DNA of 64,000 nt from Prorocentrum cordatum. Taxonomy: Eukaryota; Sar; Dinophyceae; Prorocentrales; Prorocentraceae. The notes below the pieces were generated by a model. That model was not told the origin of the DNA. It ran no database searches and saw only the letters and a program-made list of their open reading frames with translations. The stretch is from contig CAUYUJ010011259.1 in assembly GCA_963575745.1 (NCBI GenBank), positions 403,697 to 467,696 on the forward strand, in the 5' to 3' direction. Below, in pieces: positions 11,100-21,028 of this stretch. A program made the translations under genes and the position numbers. How positions within the stretch are numbered: position 1 is the first letter of the stretch; each line of letters opens with the position of its first letter.

Positions 11100-11208
11100 A
11101 AGTCCATACGGAGCGCTCGGTCTCCATCTGGTATTTCTCCGTCTGGATTTGGCCTCTCGTGCTAGGCGGCAAAGTCCATACGGAGCTGGGCGCATTCCGT
11201 CTGGACTT
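11100..11208. repeat. Two consecutive small hairpins
   Basis: AAGTCCATACGGAG (11100) pairs with CTCCGTCTGGATTT (11138). The same left arm at 11172 pairs with ATTCCGTCTGGACTT (11194). These are two copies of a minimal foldback sequence. Confidence 0.75.
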
Positions 11209-12055
11209 AGCCCCTCCTGGGCGTGGGAGACAGCAGCGGCGAAGGGGGCGTGGGAGGAGGAGCAGGGGGAACGGGAGGGAGGAAGGGAAAGCCACGGCAG
11301 GCAGACGGGCCCGTCCGTCACCAGCTCATCATCTCTCGTACCGTATTCACATCCCCTCACTCCTGTCGCTGCGCACTGCCGCCCCGGTACCCCCCCCCCC
11401 TATAGTGTTTTCCCTCCCTCATTCCCCCCTCTCTCCGTCCCTCTCCCCCCCTCCCCTCGATCCCTCCCCCTCCCCTCGAGCAGGAGGGGGGGTGGGAAGG
11501 GAGAAGCAGAAAGGGAGCGAGGGAGACGCGTATGCGTACCACTTCAGACGAAGGTTCGTTTCGGCCCCGAAGGTGCAAGCGCCCCGCAGGCCTTCCTCAC
11601 AAGGCGGGGGGCGTCGCGTGCGAGCAAGGGTACGGGTATCCTTCCCCCCTGGCGCGGTCCGTGCGAGCCACGACTGGAAAGCAAAGCGGGTCTGCGGTAA
11701 TCAGGCCACTCAAGGGCCCGTCTGCGCACCCATGGCAAACAGCGCCGCTTTTGCATGCGCGCTGGCATGCGCGATGCGGCACCTGCGTCAGAGACGACCC
11801 CACCTTGGGGCATCCCCCGCGGCGGCCCAGCGCATAAGCCACGGAAAGGTAGCCAACAGCTCGCGCAACGCATTCAGAAATTAGTAGTAGCATTGGTGTG
11901 TTACAGGTGGGCATATAGGCGCGCCTGCTCGCTCGCGTGGGGGGACACCCTGGGGCGAGCGGGCGAGCGGGCCTGATGAAGGGCGACCCAGGCGGTCTGC
12001 GCACTTCGCACGTCAGGGTCGAGCTGGTGCTCGCCGACGCGCTGGTCGAAGTGCG
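11209..12055. other. No gene found
   Basis: GC-rich with pyrimidine-rich patches at 11390-11480. Nothing recognised. Confidence 0.55.
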
Positions 12056-12258
12056 CATCCCACTCCGACTGGGCCAACGCGGCTCGTGGAAGTGAGGAGA
12101 CGCTCGCATCCCCCCTCCAGTGGGCCAGTGCGGCTCGTGGAATCTGGACGACGCTCGCATCCCACCTCCAGTTGGCCAATGCGGCCTGGAAATGACCAGA
12201 TGCACACATCCCACCCCCGGTGGGCCAGTGTGCATCGCGGAAATTCTGGGCCGTGCAC
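12056..12258. repeat. 51-bp tandem repeat, four units
   Basis: Units start at 12056, 12107, 12158 and 12208 with CATCCCAC(C)TCC, followed by GGGCCA-TGCGGCTCGTGG. The unit length is a multiple of three, so the minus frame reads a 17-residue repeat (HWPTGGGMRAS type). No sign of a surrounding gene. Confidence 0.85.
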
Positions 12259-12299
12259 TTTGGTAGCGCGCGAGTGCACGAGGCGGCACTCGTCCCATG

Positions 12300-13215
12300 A
12301 ATGGCCTTCAGGGTCGACGTGCTGCTCCCAAGTCGTGTGGTTCAAAATGCGCAGCTGGTGCCCGCCGTAGTGGTCAGCGACATGGTACTCCTCCTCCTCC
12401 TCCTCCTCCTCCTCCTCCTCCTCCTCCTCGAGACAATAGTCGTCCCACTCGTGGGTTCGGGGGTCGAGCTGTTTCTCCCCGGCGTGGTGGTCAGCGTGGA
12501 GTTGCCCATGCCGGTCGCGGAGTTCAGCGGCGTGATGCTCGACATTGTGTCGGCGCACGTCAGGGCGCTGGTGCGCCCGGTCGCGTTGCTGAGCGATGCG
12601 CTGTCGGCACCCGCCGCGGTGGTCAGCGTACAGCTCAGTGACGCGGTACTCGAGACAGTGTTCGTTCCGTTGGCGCACGCCAGGGCCGAGCTGGTGTTCG
12701 CCGACGCGTTGCTCAACGGCGCGAGGCGGCACCCGTCGTGGTGGTCAGTGACGTAGTCCTCAAGACAGTACTCGCCCCATTCGTGGGCATCAGGATCCAG
12801 CTGCTCCGACGTGCCGTTCAAAGTCAGGGCGCTAGTTCCCGTCGTGCTGTCCCGCGACGCGGTACTTGATGCAGTAGTCGCCTCACACGTGGACGTCGGG
12901 GACGAGCCGTTGTACCCATCCGCGCCGCTCAGGGATGTGCAGCTGGCACCCGTCACGATGGTCGGCAACATGGTGCTCGAGACAGCACTCGCCCCGCACG
13001 TGGACGTCAGGGTAGAGCTGCTGCTCTCCGACGCACTGCTGCTCAGCGCGGAGATGCTCGTGTCCGCCGCGTTGCTCAGCGCTGGTGCTCCCAGTTGCGC
13101 TGTCCAGTGCTGCGCAGCCGGCACCCGCCGCAGCGGTCAGCGACACGCGGCTCAACGTCGAGATGATGCTCGTACCCGTCGTGTAGCTCAGCAGCTCGGG
13201 CGAGAGCACGATTGA
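12300..13215. repeat. Tandem array of about 105-110 bp units
   Basis: Roughly eight units. Landmarks are CGGTGGTCAGCGA, GTACTCGAGACAGT, GCCAGGGCCGAGCTG and GCTGAGCGATGCG. A (CTC)n run at 12388-12430 interrupts one unit. On the minus strand one frame reads repeated EQQLDPDVHEW and CLEHHVADH peptides across much of the array. A repetitive protein exon cannot be excluded, but stops and frame changes argue for a minisatellite. Confidence 0.75.
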
Positions 13216-13557
13216 CAAATAGCATGTGGGGAGGTCCGGGGCGAGAGTGCAGAGCGCGACGCCTGATCTGATTGCGAGGAAGTCTCAAGCGAGAGCACTG
13301 CTCCTGAGCACCGAGAGCGCGACTCCTGAATAGATTATGACTATCTGTCCCAAGCGAGAGCGCGAGTCTCGAGCAAAATGGAGCGGGAGTCTCGAGCCAC
13401 TGGGCGGCCCCTGAGTGCTGCGCGAGGTGGTCTCGGGCAGGAGCCCTTGCTGTTATAGCCCGAGGGCCCAAAAGTTGTACCACACCCTCACCTCTGGTTC
13501 GCCTCTCCAGTGGTGTTGAATATTTCAGGGGGTGAAACGAAAACACAAAAAAAAACA
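13216..13557. other. No gene; imperfect GCGAGAGC repeats
   Basis: Loose repeats of CGAGAGCGCGACTCCTGA type (13205-13420). No coding signal. Confidence 0.55.
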
Positions 13558-13676
<119 letters not shown>

Positions 13677-13849
13677 GGCACAACAACACAGTTTCGTCCA
13701 GCAAGGAGTCTCCCGCACGTCCCGAGCCAGCCCGCGCGCGCGTTCCGGCCGCGCGCGTGGCAGCTTCGCTCTCGCAGGGTGGAGACCTCACCCCCTTCAC
13801 CGCAAAGCTTACGCGTGCGCACGATCCGCATGCAGCGTTCCAGGAACAT

Positions 13850-14041
13850 GGGAGCGAGAAGTGACCTAAACATGAAAACTCGGAGGTCCGCGCGGATTTC
13901 TCGGATCGGCGCTGGGGCCCCCTGGCGGCGCCTCCGGCGCCGCCCCTGGCGCGCTCCGCGCGCCAGGGAGGGGGTCCAGCGCCGACCCGAGAAATCCGCG
14001 CGGACCTCCGAGTTTTTATGTTTATGTCACTTCTTGTTCCC
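13850..14041. mobile_element. FBK-D foldback copy a
   Basis: Outer arms of about 55 bp pair: AAGTGAC-TAAACAT, ACTCGGAGGTCCGCGCGG and ATTTCTCGG(A/G)TCGGCGC. Inside lie two further palindromes, GGCGGCGCCTCCGGCGCCGCC and CTGGCGCGCTCCGCGCGCCAG. The transcript of either strand would fold into one long nested hairpin. Confidence 0.9.
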
Positions 14042-14178
14042 CTAAGGAAGCCCTTAGAGGTGCCTGGAGGCCCAAACAGGGCCAACACACATCCTAAGAT
14101 ACCGATCACGGATGAGGTCAAGAGGGGGAGGCCCTTTCTCGGGGGTGCTGGCAGGGGGGGGGGGGCGGGGTTCCAGGA

Positions 14179-14365
14179 TTAAGTCGGGCCTGTCCCCCTA
14201 CAGAGGGGCTTTCGACGAAAAATAAAGAGTACCCCGAAAATAGTCCAAAAATTTAGGCTGGGGACCATTTTTTTGCGTATTTTTTCGGCCTTTTGGGGGA
14301 CATGTTCAGGGTACTTCTGATTTCTCGTCGAAAATCCTCCTGTAAGGGGGACACGCCCGACGTAA
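14179..14365. mobile_element. TIR-A copy
   Basis: Ends TTAAGTCGGGCCTGTCCCCC and GGGGGACACGCCCGACGTAA. Inner TTTCGACGAAAAATAA and TTTCTCGTCGAAAATC also pair. No clear target duplication. Confidence 0.9.
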
Positions 14366-14700
14366 GTCCTAGTTCTGCGGACCTAGCTCGGGCAGCACAC
14401 CGAGTTCTGAGCTCTGGATTCGGCAGGCAGACGCGCCTGATGTCTCGAAATCGATTCCTGTGAATATACTAGCCCTGTAGCTCCCCTACAGCCCGAGTTA
14501 ACTGCAGAAAGGGAGGAAGCCTCGACTCCCGATCGCCCGTGCCTCGCCGCTCAGGGCCGGGGTGCCCCACTGCGGCCAGGAGCATGCGGCTTCGCCGCGG
14601 GTGGCGCATCGCCGATCCGTCGGCGAGGCATCGCCGATTCCAAGTCCGCGCCTCCCCCCTGAGCCAGTCCCCCCGTGTCGTTCCTCCTCGCTCTCTTTCT
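14366..14700. other. No gene; TIR-B-like remnant
   Basis: 14560-14645 carries GCATCGCCGAT and GAGGCATCGCCGATTCC motifs like the TIR-B core but lacks recognisable termini. Confidence 0.45.
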
Positions 14701-14719
14701 TCATCTCTCTCTCTCTCTT

Positions 14720-14771
<52 letters not shown>

Positions 14772-14965
14772 TATATATGTGTGTGTATATGTATATGTAT
14801 GTGTAGGTGTATTCTGGTTTATACATATATATATATATATGTGTATATATGTGTGTGTTTGTATATACATTCATATGCATATATATATATGTGTGTGTAT
14901 GTGTGTATGTATATACACATACATATGTATACGTAAATATGCGTATATGTTTGTATCCCTCTCTA
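14701..14965 (+). repeat. (CT)n then TG/TA microsatellite
   Basis: CT dinucleotides (14703-14766) pass into GTATATGTGT-type repeats up to about 14960. Confidence 0.93.
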
Positions 14966-14972
14966 TGCGCGG

Positions 14973-15133
14973 CTACACGTAGGGTTGGCCCTTGCCTGGA
15001 GAAGTCTTTGGTGCGCGGCGTTCGAGAGCAAAGCCGGGCGCGGAGGCTGCCGCTGTCGCGCCGCGTGCGGCGACCGGCGAGCCGCGTGCCGAAGGTCATT
15101 CTGGCCTAAGTACGGGTCACTCTTGCGTCGCGT
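14973..15133. mobile_element. TIR-C copy d (diverged)
   Basis: Left end CTACACGTAGGGTTGGCCCT then TCTTTGGTGCGCGG. Right end CCGCGTGCCGAAGGTCA then GGGTCACTCTTGCG. Both match the right-end consensus of better copies at 23597, 27518 and 40483. Confidence 0.72.
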
Positions 15134-15146
15134 GTGGCCGATGTCC

Positions 15147-15810
15147 TCCCCCTTCCTCCTCCTCCTCCTCCTCCTCCTCGTCCTCCTCCTCCTCCTCCTC
15201 CTCCTCCTCCTCCTCCTCAGCCAACCCCTCCTCCTCTTCCTCCTACCCTTCCTCCTGCCCCCCTCCTCCTCTTCCTCCCACCCCTCATCCTCCTCCTCCT
15301 CCTCCTCCTACCTCTCATCCTCATCCTCGCCCTCCGCCTGCCCCTCGTCCTCATCCTGACCCTCCTCGCGCTCCTCCTCGCTGCCCTCCCCTTCTCCCCC
15401 CCAAAAAGCCAGCCTCAGAAGCTTTCCCCTCCTCGGCCGTGCCGCCAGGTGCCGCCCGCGGCACTGCCGCTCGCCGCGCTGCGCTTGGCGCTGGGCGCGT
15501 TCGGTGCGCCCAGTGGAGGGGCCTCCTCCTACCCTTTGCCTTCCGTCGTCCTCCTCCTCCTCCTCCTCCTCCTCCTCCTCCTCCTCCTACCTCCTCCTCC
15601 TCCTCCTCCTCCTCCTCCCTCCTCCTCCCGCCTCCTCCCGCCTCCTCTCGCCTCCCCTCCTCCTCCTCCTCCTCCTCCTCCTCCTCCTTCTTCTCCTCCT
15701 CCTCCTCCTCCTCCTCCTCCTCCTCCTCCTCCTCCTCCTCCTCCTCCTCCTCCTCCGCCTCCTCCTGATCTTCGTCCACCTCCTCCTCCTCCTCCTCCTC
15801 CTCCTTCTAG
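15147..15810 (+). repeat. CTC-rich pyrimidine region
   Basis: Long CTC/CCT runs at 15147-15220 and 15550-15808 with looser pyrimidine-rich DNA between, broken by a GCCGCTCGCCGCGCTGCGC segment near 15465-15510. Confidence 0.93.
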
Positions 15811-16094
15811 ATTCCCAGGCCGTGATCAACGAAATTCCTGGCCTTGGGGACTCGGTTGCTGAACCTATCAAGCAGCAGGAGAGCCGCAAGGAGGCGCGGT
15901 CAGATGTTTGGACCGATCTCGTGGAATCTTACCGCGAGGTTGAAAGTATAGTTTCGGAGGCAAGTAGAATTGCCCGTACGGAAGAGATCCCCGAACTGGC
16001 GTTGGAGCGGTTCCAGACGGTCGTTCAATTTACCAGTTTGAAGCATATCTTTATCCCTATGTTTGACATCAGCTCACCTCGATGCCGATCTTGA
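15811..16094 (+). pseudogene. Coding-like fragment upstream of RT remnant
   Basis: The frame that leaves the CTC tract reads about 94 residues of normal composition (SQAVINEIPGLGDSVAEPI, SDVWTDLVESYREVESIVS, EEIPELALERFQTVV) and stops at 16092-16094. The helix-rich acidic character and position 430 bp upstream of the reverse-transcriptase remnant suggest part of the same decayed LINE-type element, or a captured exon. No domain was identified. The last 15 residues overlap the FBK-G hairpin, so the original C-terminus is lost. Confidence 0.35.
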
Positions 16095-16174
16095 GGATTC
16101 CCTCGGTTTCTGAGGGCCTGTCCCTAAGATTGTCCTCGCGTTTTGCTCGCCCGTCTTGGGGATAGGGATAAGTT
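16050..16174. mobile_element. FBK-G hairpin copy a
   Basis: Outer arms TTTATCCCTATG/GGATAGGGATAAG. Inner arms around GATTCCCTCGGTTTCTGAGG and TCCCTAAGAT. It is homologous along its length to 30302-30428 in the loop of the large palindrome. Confidence 0.78.
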
Positions 16175-16292
16175 CGAAGCTGGTTATCAATCGTTGTCTG
16201 CCAGAGCCCGGGGAGTGAGCGGGTTGGCGCCTGCGGGTCTGCAAGGAGGCCCGCTCCCGAGGGACGGGCGGAGGTTCTGGACCTCCTGGGCG

Positions 16293-16494
16293 GGCTTGAG
16301 CACGAGAGCGTCTGGCCAACGCAGACTTGGCATCGCTCGGACGTGTGTATGTTTCCTTTCGGCGAGGACCATCGAGGAGCATCCTTGATCATTTGGCAAA
16401 AAAACCACGCACGAAACCGAAAAAAAACAGGGAATGGACGTCCGAGCGATGCCCAGAGGCAGGCTTGAGCACGAGAACGTCTGGCCAACGCAGA
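16293..16494. mobile_element. TIR-F copy a with 33-bp flanking direct repeats
   Basis: The element (16329-16453) has perfect 16-bp ends GGCATCGCTCGGACGT/ACGTCCGAGCGATGCC around an A-rich core. A 33-bp sequence starting GGCTTGAGCACGAGA lies on both sides (16293-16325 and 16462-16494) with a single mismatch. That is far longer than a normal transposase target duplication. Confidence 0.85.
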
Positions 16495-16520
16495 TGCTTT
16501 CCTCTGTAGGAGCGTCGCGT

Positions 16521-17383
16521 CCGAAGCCTCGTGGAGGCGCGAGGGCCGTAGGGCTGCTGCCAGAGTCCACCCTGATTTGGTCACGCGTGCGGTACGGCCT
16601 CGCTTCGCATCGGCCCAGGGGGGTCGGAGATCTCTTCGGACACTGCGATCGCGGGGAGGTCTGCCATTCAAGCGCCGCCCTTCTCCGCTCCCTCCCGGAC
16701 GAAGCTGCCCTAAGTATGGGGCTTCCGGTGGCCAGTTTGCTGTTCGACGTCGGAAAGTTGCACGGCAGTGGCTCTTGAGTGTTCGTAGGTCGTGTTGCGT
16801 TCGGGCTGCGGTGTCCCGCCATGGTTATGAGTCTGGAGACTCAGCGTTGCGCGGCTCCTCGAGGGCTCAGGGGCCAGCAAGGGGTGACGGAGCCGAGCTG
16901 CCCTTCTCGTTCTCTGGTGGTGGGGTCCCCCCACGGCATGCGGGCGGCCAAGATTTTCAGTCATCTTATGTCGGATGCCGTTCACGAGAGAGTTTTTTCT
17001 CGTCGATTTGAGCATGCATCGATGGCAGAGTGTCGCGTGTGGAAGGCGTTGAAGCTAGAGTCGAGCTAGGTATAGTCGGGCCCTCGATTGCTTTCAGCGA
17101 GGAAGTTCCCAGGGGGCGCCTGTCTGCTCCCAGCAAGACTGGTTTGATGTCTGCTTCTCCTAAACTCGGGAGGAGGGCTGCTGACCTCCTCCATGAAATC
17201 GGTATGCCAGTCACTTTTCCCAGGGCGAGGCTTGATCTCGGGGTTGATGTCGGTGCTGGTAGGTTCCGTGGCGTGGCCAAACCCAGCGCGCGACTCAAGG
17301 CCGCGAGCCGCAGAGCGTTTAGGGTTCGTGGGATGAGGCGTAACACTTCCGTCAGGAAGGCTCGTGAGGGGCTCTGGTACTGA
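16521..17383 (+). pseudogene. LINE-type reverse transcriptase remnant
   Basis: Frame 3 reads a fingers/palm-like segment (AVGLLPESTLIWSRVRYGLA, DEAALSMGLPVASLLFDVGK, where the final D stands at the motif A position) and, after a TGA at 16776-16778, a SLVVGSPHGMRAAKIF segment like the region before motif C. After a frame change near 17030-17070, frame 2 reads a thumb-like block (KLGRRAADLLHEIGMPV, ARLDLGVDVGAGRFRG). The order and the LGVD box fit LINE-type reverse transcriptases common in dinoflagellate genomes; this is recalled, not searched. No YxDD box is readable, so it is dead. A TIR-A copy lies 18 bp downstream. Confidence 0.62.
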
Positions 17384-17401
17384 CCAAAATCGGCCCTGAG
17401 C

Positions 17402-17563
17402 TTAAGTCGGGCCTGTCCCTCTACAGGGGGAATATTCAAAAACAGTCCAAAAAATAGTCTGGGGAGTATTTTTGGAGCATTTCTAAACCATTTTGGAGTA
17501 TGTTTTTTGTATGTTTCATTTTTCGTTGAAAATTCCCCGGTAGGGGGGACACGCCCGATCTAA
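17402..17563. mobile_element. TIR-A copy with 8-bp target duplication
   Basis: Ends TTAAGTCGGGCCTGTCCCTC and GGGGGACACGCCCGATCTAA. Flanks CCCTGAGC (left) and CCCTGGGC (right) differ at one base, supporting an 8-bp target-site duplication. The insertion sits just after the RT remnant. Confidence 0.92.
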
Positions 17564-17683
17564 CCCTGGGCCCGTTCTCCAGGGCGGATCCAGCCGCAGC
17601 GACGCGAGGGGCCTTCTGGAGGCCCCTGCACAGGGCAAACGAAGGGCGCCAGGGAGGGCCGCCGCTGCCTTGCCTTGCCGGCC

Positions 17684-17998
17684 CTCCTCCTCCTCCTCCT
17701 CCTCCTCCTCCTCCTCCTCCTCCTCCTGCCTCCTCCTCCTCCTCTCCTCCTCCCTCCTCCTCCTCCTCCTCCTCTCCTCCTCCTCCTCCTCCTCCTCCTC
17801 CTCCTCCTCCTCCTCCTCCTCCTCCTCCCCCTCTTCTCCTCCTCCTCTCCTCCTCCTCCTCCCCCCCCTCCTCCTCCCTCCTCTCCTCCTCCTCCTCCCT
17901 CCGCTTCTCCTCCTTCCTCCTCCTCCTCCTCCTCCTCTCCTGCCTCCTCCTCCTCCTCCTCCTCCTCCTCCTCCTCCTGCTCCTCCTCCTCCATTCCT
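17684..17998 (+). repeat. (CTC)n tract
   Basis: About 315 bp of CTC with C-run interruptions, ending CTCCATTCCTTCTCCTTAT. That ending recurs near 19802, before the second satellite block. Confidence 0.95.
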
Positions 17999-18004
17999 TC
18001 TCCT

Positions 18005-18824
18005 TATAATATATCAATATACATACATACATATTCTCATACGCACCTCTCCGAGGGAGTAGAGCTCAGAGGGGATTAATGCGTCCGTGCGTGCGTCCGT
18101 CTTTGATTTTAATGGCCGTTTCGCTAAGGACATCCTCGAAATTCTGAAAATCGGTGGCACCCCTCACGCAGATCGTGAAGGAGAGGTCCAAAAACACATG
18201 GGAATTTCAACATGTTAACATAAAACCTTCAAAAACACATGGTAATTTCAATAATGTTGACCCCGATTCTCAGAGAATGGCGGATTCGCCTGAGACATCC
18301 TCCCAAAATCGAGCCCCAGACCCCTCCTCGGAGCCTCCTGGGGGCCTCCTGGAACCTCCTGGGGCCTCCTGGGGCTTTCTGGACCTTCTGGTACCCCAGA
18401 CCCCGCCTCGGAGCCTCCTGGAGTTCTCCTGGGCCTGCTGAGGCCGCCTGGGGCCTCCTGGGGCTTCAGAACTACATGCACGCACAGAGACACAAATCAC
18501 GCCCAACACATCACACGCTAGACAAACATAACATACACACACACACACACAACACCGACAACACACAAAAAGCACGCACCACACAAAGCACACATCACAC
18601 ACACACACACACACACACACAACACTCACAATCCTGGGGCCTCCTGGAGCCTCTTCTGGTATCCAAGTCGGGCCTCCTGAGGCTTCCTGGGGGGCCCTGG
18701 TACACACATCGCAAGGTGTGGCAACCCCACTTGCGCTCGAGTGCGACTTCGCTGTTGCATGTCACTCCTGCTTCAAACGCCCCTTCAGCTTGTTGTATGA
18801 GCCTGGGCACACACGTGCCACTTG

Positions 18825-18883
<59 letters not shown>

Positions 18884-18891
18884 CATATAAC
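18005..18891. other. No gene; short repeats
   Basis: Contains CCTCCTGGGGCCTCCTGGGG-type repeats (18315-18475, 18630-18710), CA-rich DNA (18530-18625), a (TA)n run (18828-18890) and single TTTCGCCTGAGACATCCTC motifs related to the satellite at 63.3-64 kb. Confidence 0.75.
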
Positions 18892-19690
18892 TCCTCCCTG
18901 TCGCACCCCGAAGCAAGTTTTTAGGGCGGGCTGGGCGTTTCGCCTGAGACTTCCTCACCGGTTACGACCCTGAAGCTTAAAAAGTGGCAACAGCTTCACA
19001 GATGGAGGGCGGGTGGTCTTCAAAATGTGGCTCTCGCCTTAGCGCCGCGCACACTACTTGTAAAAATGTGCAAGGGTTTCACGGATTGAGGGCGGGTGGT
19101 TTTCAACATGTGGGTCTCGCCGTAGCGCCGCGCACATTCGTTTTCAAAAAAATTGTAGGAGCTTCACGAATTGAGGGCGGTTCTTTTTCAAAATGTGGTT
19201 CTCGCCGTAGCGCCGCGCACATTATTTGCAAGAGTTTGCAAGAGCTTCACGGATTGAGGGCGGGTGGGTTTCAAAATGTGGTTCGCGCCTCAGCGCCGCG
19301 TACATTCGTTTCAAAAGAAATGCAAGAGTTTCATTGATTGATTTCCATGATCAACGTACCAAAAAGGGTGTTTGGAAGGATTCAGGATTATGCGGGTGCA
19401 ACAGTTATCTTGATTCGCGGTGTTGAAATCTAAAAAATGGTGTTATGGCACGATTCCAGATCGCCAAAACGCAGCAGTCAGGCTGACATGTAGCGTTGAA
19501 ATCCCGAGAACAATTCTTTGGCATGTTGCAGATATTCAAACGTTTGTCTTCCAACGAGGCAGTTCCTTCCATGGAAATGAACCGTTGTAGGGGCGTATGA
19601 AGAGGGATTTTGGAGGGAGGCTTAATTCCAACATCGTTGATGACTCTTGGGTTTACACTGGTCCTCCTCCTCATCCTCCTCCTCCTCGTC
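18892..19690 (+). repeat. Large direct repeat, copy 1
   Basis: Begins CTGTCGCACCCCGAAGCAAG. It contains about four units of roughly 78 bp (TTCACGGATTGAGGGCGG, AAAATGTGG-TCTCGCC, AGCGCCGCGCACA), then a unique part with GCAGTCAGGCTGACA and CTTCCAACGAGGCAGTTCC, ending in GTTGATGACTCTTGGGTT plus CTC. Copy 2 follows at 19852. Confidence 0.87.
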
Positions 19691-19851
19691 CCTCTTGTCC
19701 TCCTCCTCCTCCTCGTCCCTTTCCTCCTCCTCCTCCTCCTCGTCCCCCTCCTCCTTCTCCTCCTCTTTCTCCTTCTTTTTTTTCTTGTTGCTCCTCCTTC
19801 TCCTCCATTCCTTCTCCTTATACAAAAATATATGTTTATAGATAATTCCCT

Positions 19852-20670
19852 TCTGTCGCACCCCGAAGCAAGTTTTTAGGGCGGGCCGAGCGTTTCGCCT
19901 GAGACTGTCTCACCATGTATGATCTCTGAAGCTTAAAAAGTGAGAACCGTTTCACAGATGGAGGGCGGGTGGTCTTCAAAATGTGGCTCTCGCCTTAGCG
20001 CCGCGCACACTCGTCTTAAAAATTGCAAGAGCTTCACGGATCGAGGGCGGTTCTTTTTCAAAATGTGGTTCTCGTCTCAGCGCCGCGCACATTCTGGTTA
20101 AACATTTGCAAGGGCTTCACGGATTGAGGGAGGATGGTTTTCAAAATGTGGCTCTCGCCGTAGCGCCGCGCACATGTGTTGCAAAAAAATGCAAGAGCTT
20201 CACGGATTGAGGGCGGTTCCTTTCCAAACAAAGAACTGCAAGAGCTTCACGGATTGAGGGTGGTTCTTTTTGAAAAAGTGTGGTTCTCGCCTTAGCGCCG
20301 CGTGCATTCGTTTTTACAGTTCGCAAAAGTTCCATTGATTCCCATGATCAACGCACCAGAAAGCATGTTTTGGAAGGATTCAGGGTTTTGCGGGCGCAAC
20401 AGTTATGTTGATTCGCTATGTTGAAGACCCTAAAAGTGGCGTTCTGGCACGATTCTGGATCGTCAAGATGCAGCAGTCAGGTTGATACGTGGCGTTGAAA
20501 TCCCGCGAACAATGTCTTGGCACGCTTCAGGATCTTCAAACTGTTGTCTTCCAACGAGGCAGTTCCCTCAATGGAAATGAACCGTTGTAGGGGCCTATGA
20601 AGATGGAGCTTGGAGGGAGGGTTAATTCCAACATCGTTGATGACTCTTGCGTTTCCACTGGTCCTCCTCC
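19852..20670 (+). repeat. Large direct repeat, copy 2
   Basis: Same block order as 18892-19690, with small indels and one more 78-bp-type unit. The two copies are separated by a CTC tract and the CTCCATTCCTTCTCCTTAT motif, so the repeat period is about 960 bp. Confidence 0.87.
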
Positions 20671-20878
20671 TCCTCCTCCTCATGGAGCTTGGAGGGAGGG
20701 TTAATTCCAACATCGTTGATGACTCTTGCGTTTCCTCTGGTCCTCCTCCTCGTCCTCCTCCTCCTCCTCCTCCTCCTCATGGAGCTTGGAGGGAGGGTTA
20801 ATTCCAACATCGTCGATGACTCTTGGGTTTCCACTGGTCCTCCTCCTCCTCCTCCTCCTCCTCCTCCTCCTCCTCGGG
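20602..20878 (+). repeat. Three tandem units ending in (CTC)n
   Basis: ATGGAGCTTGGAGGGAGG, then AATTCCAACATCG(T/C)TGATG, then a CTC run, repeated three times with CTC lengths that grow left to right. Confidence 0.9.
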
Positions 20879-21028
20879 GGCACTTCCTGAGGGCACTTCT
20901 GCTCACCAGGTGCCGGGGCTGTCTCCCATTTCAGTGATTTGCGCTGCGCAGGCAGGCCGGCGGCCCCGTCGGCCTGCGGCCAGCTCCGTCGGGCGGTGGC
21001 GCCTTGCCACGGCTTTGGAGGCCTGCTT

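Noticed and set aside
10240-11700. 486-codon plus-strand frame
   Set aside because: Arg/Pro/Ser/Gly-rich, with a frame on the opposite strand of similar length. It crosses a GAG run and two small hairpins and has no domain.
15504-15800. Leu-rich frame suggestive of a signal or membrane segment
   Set aside because: Produced by CTC triplets. Only the part after 15811 has protein-like composition.
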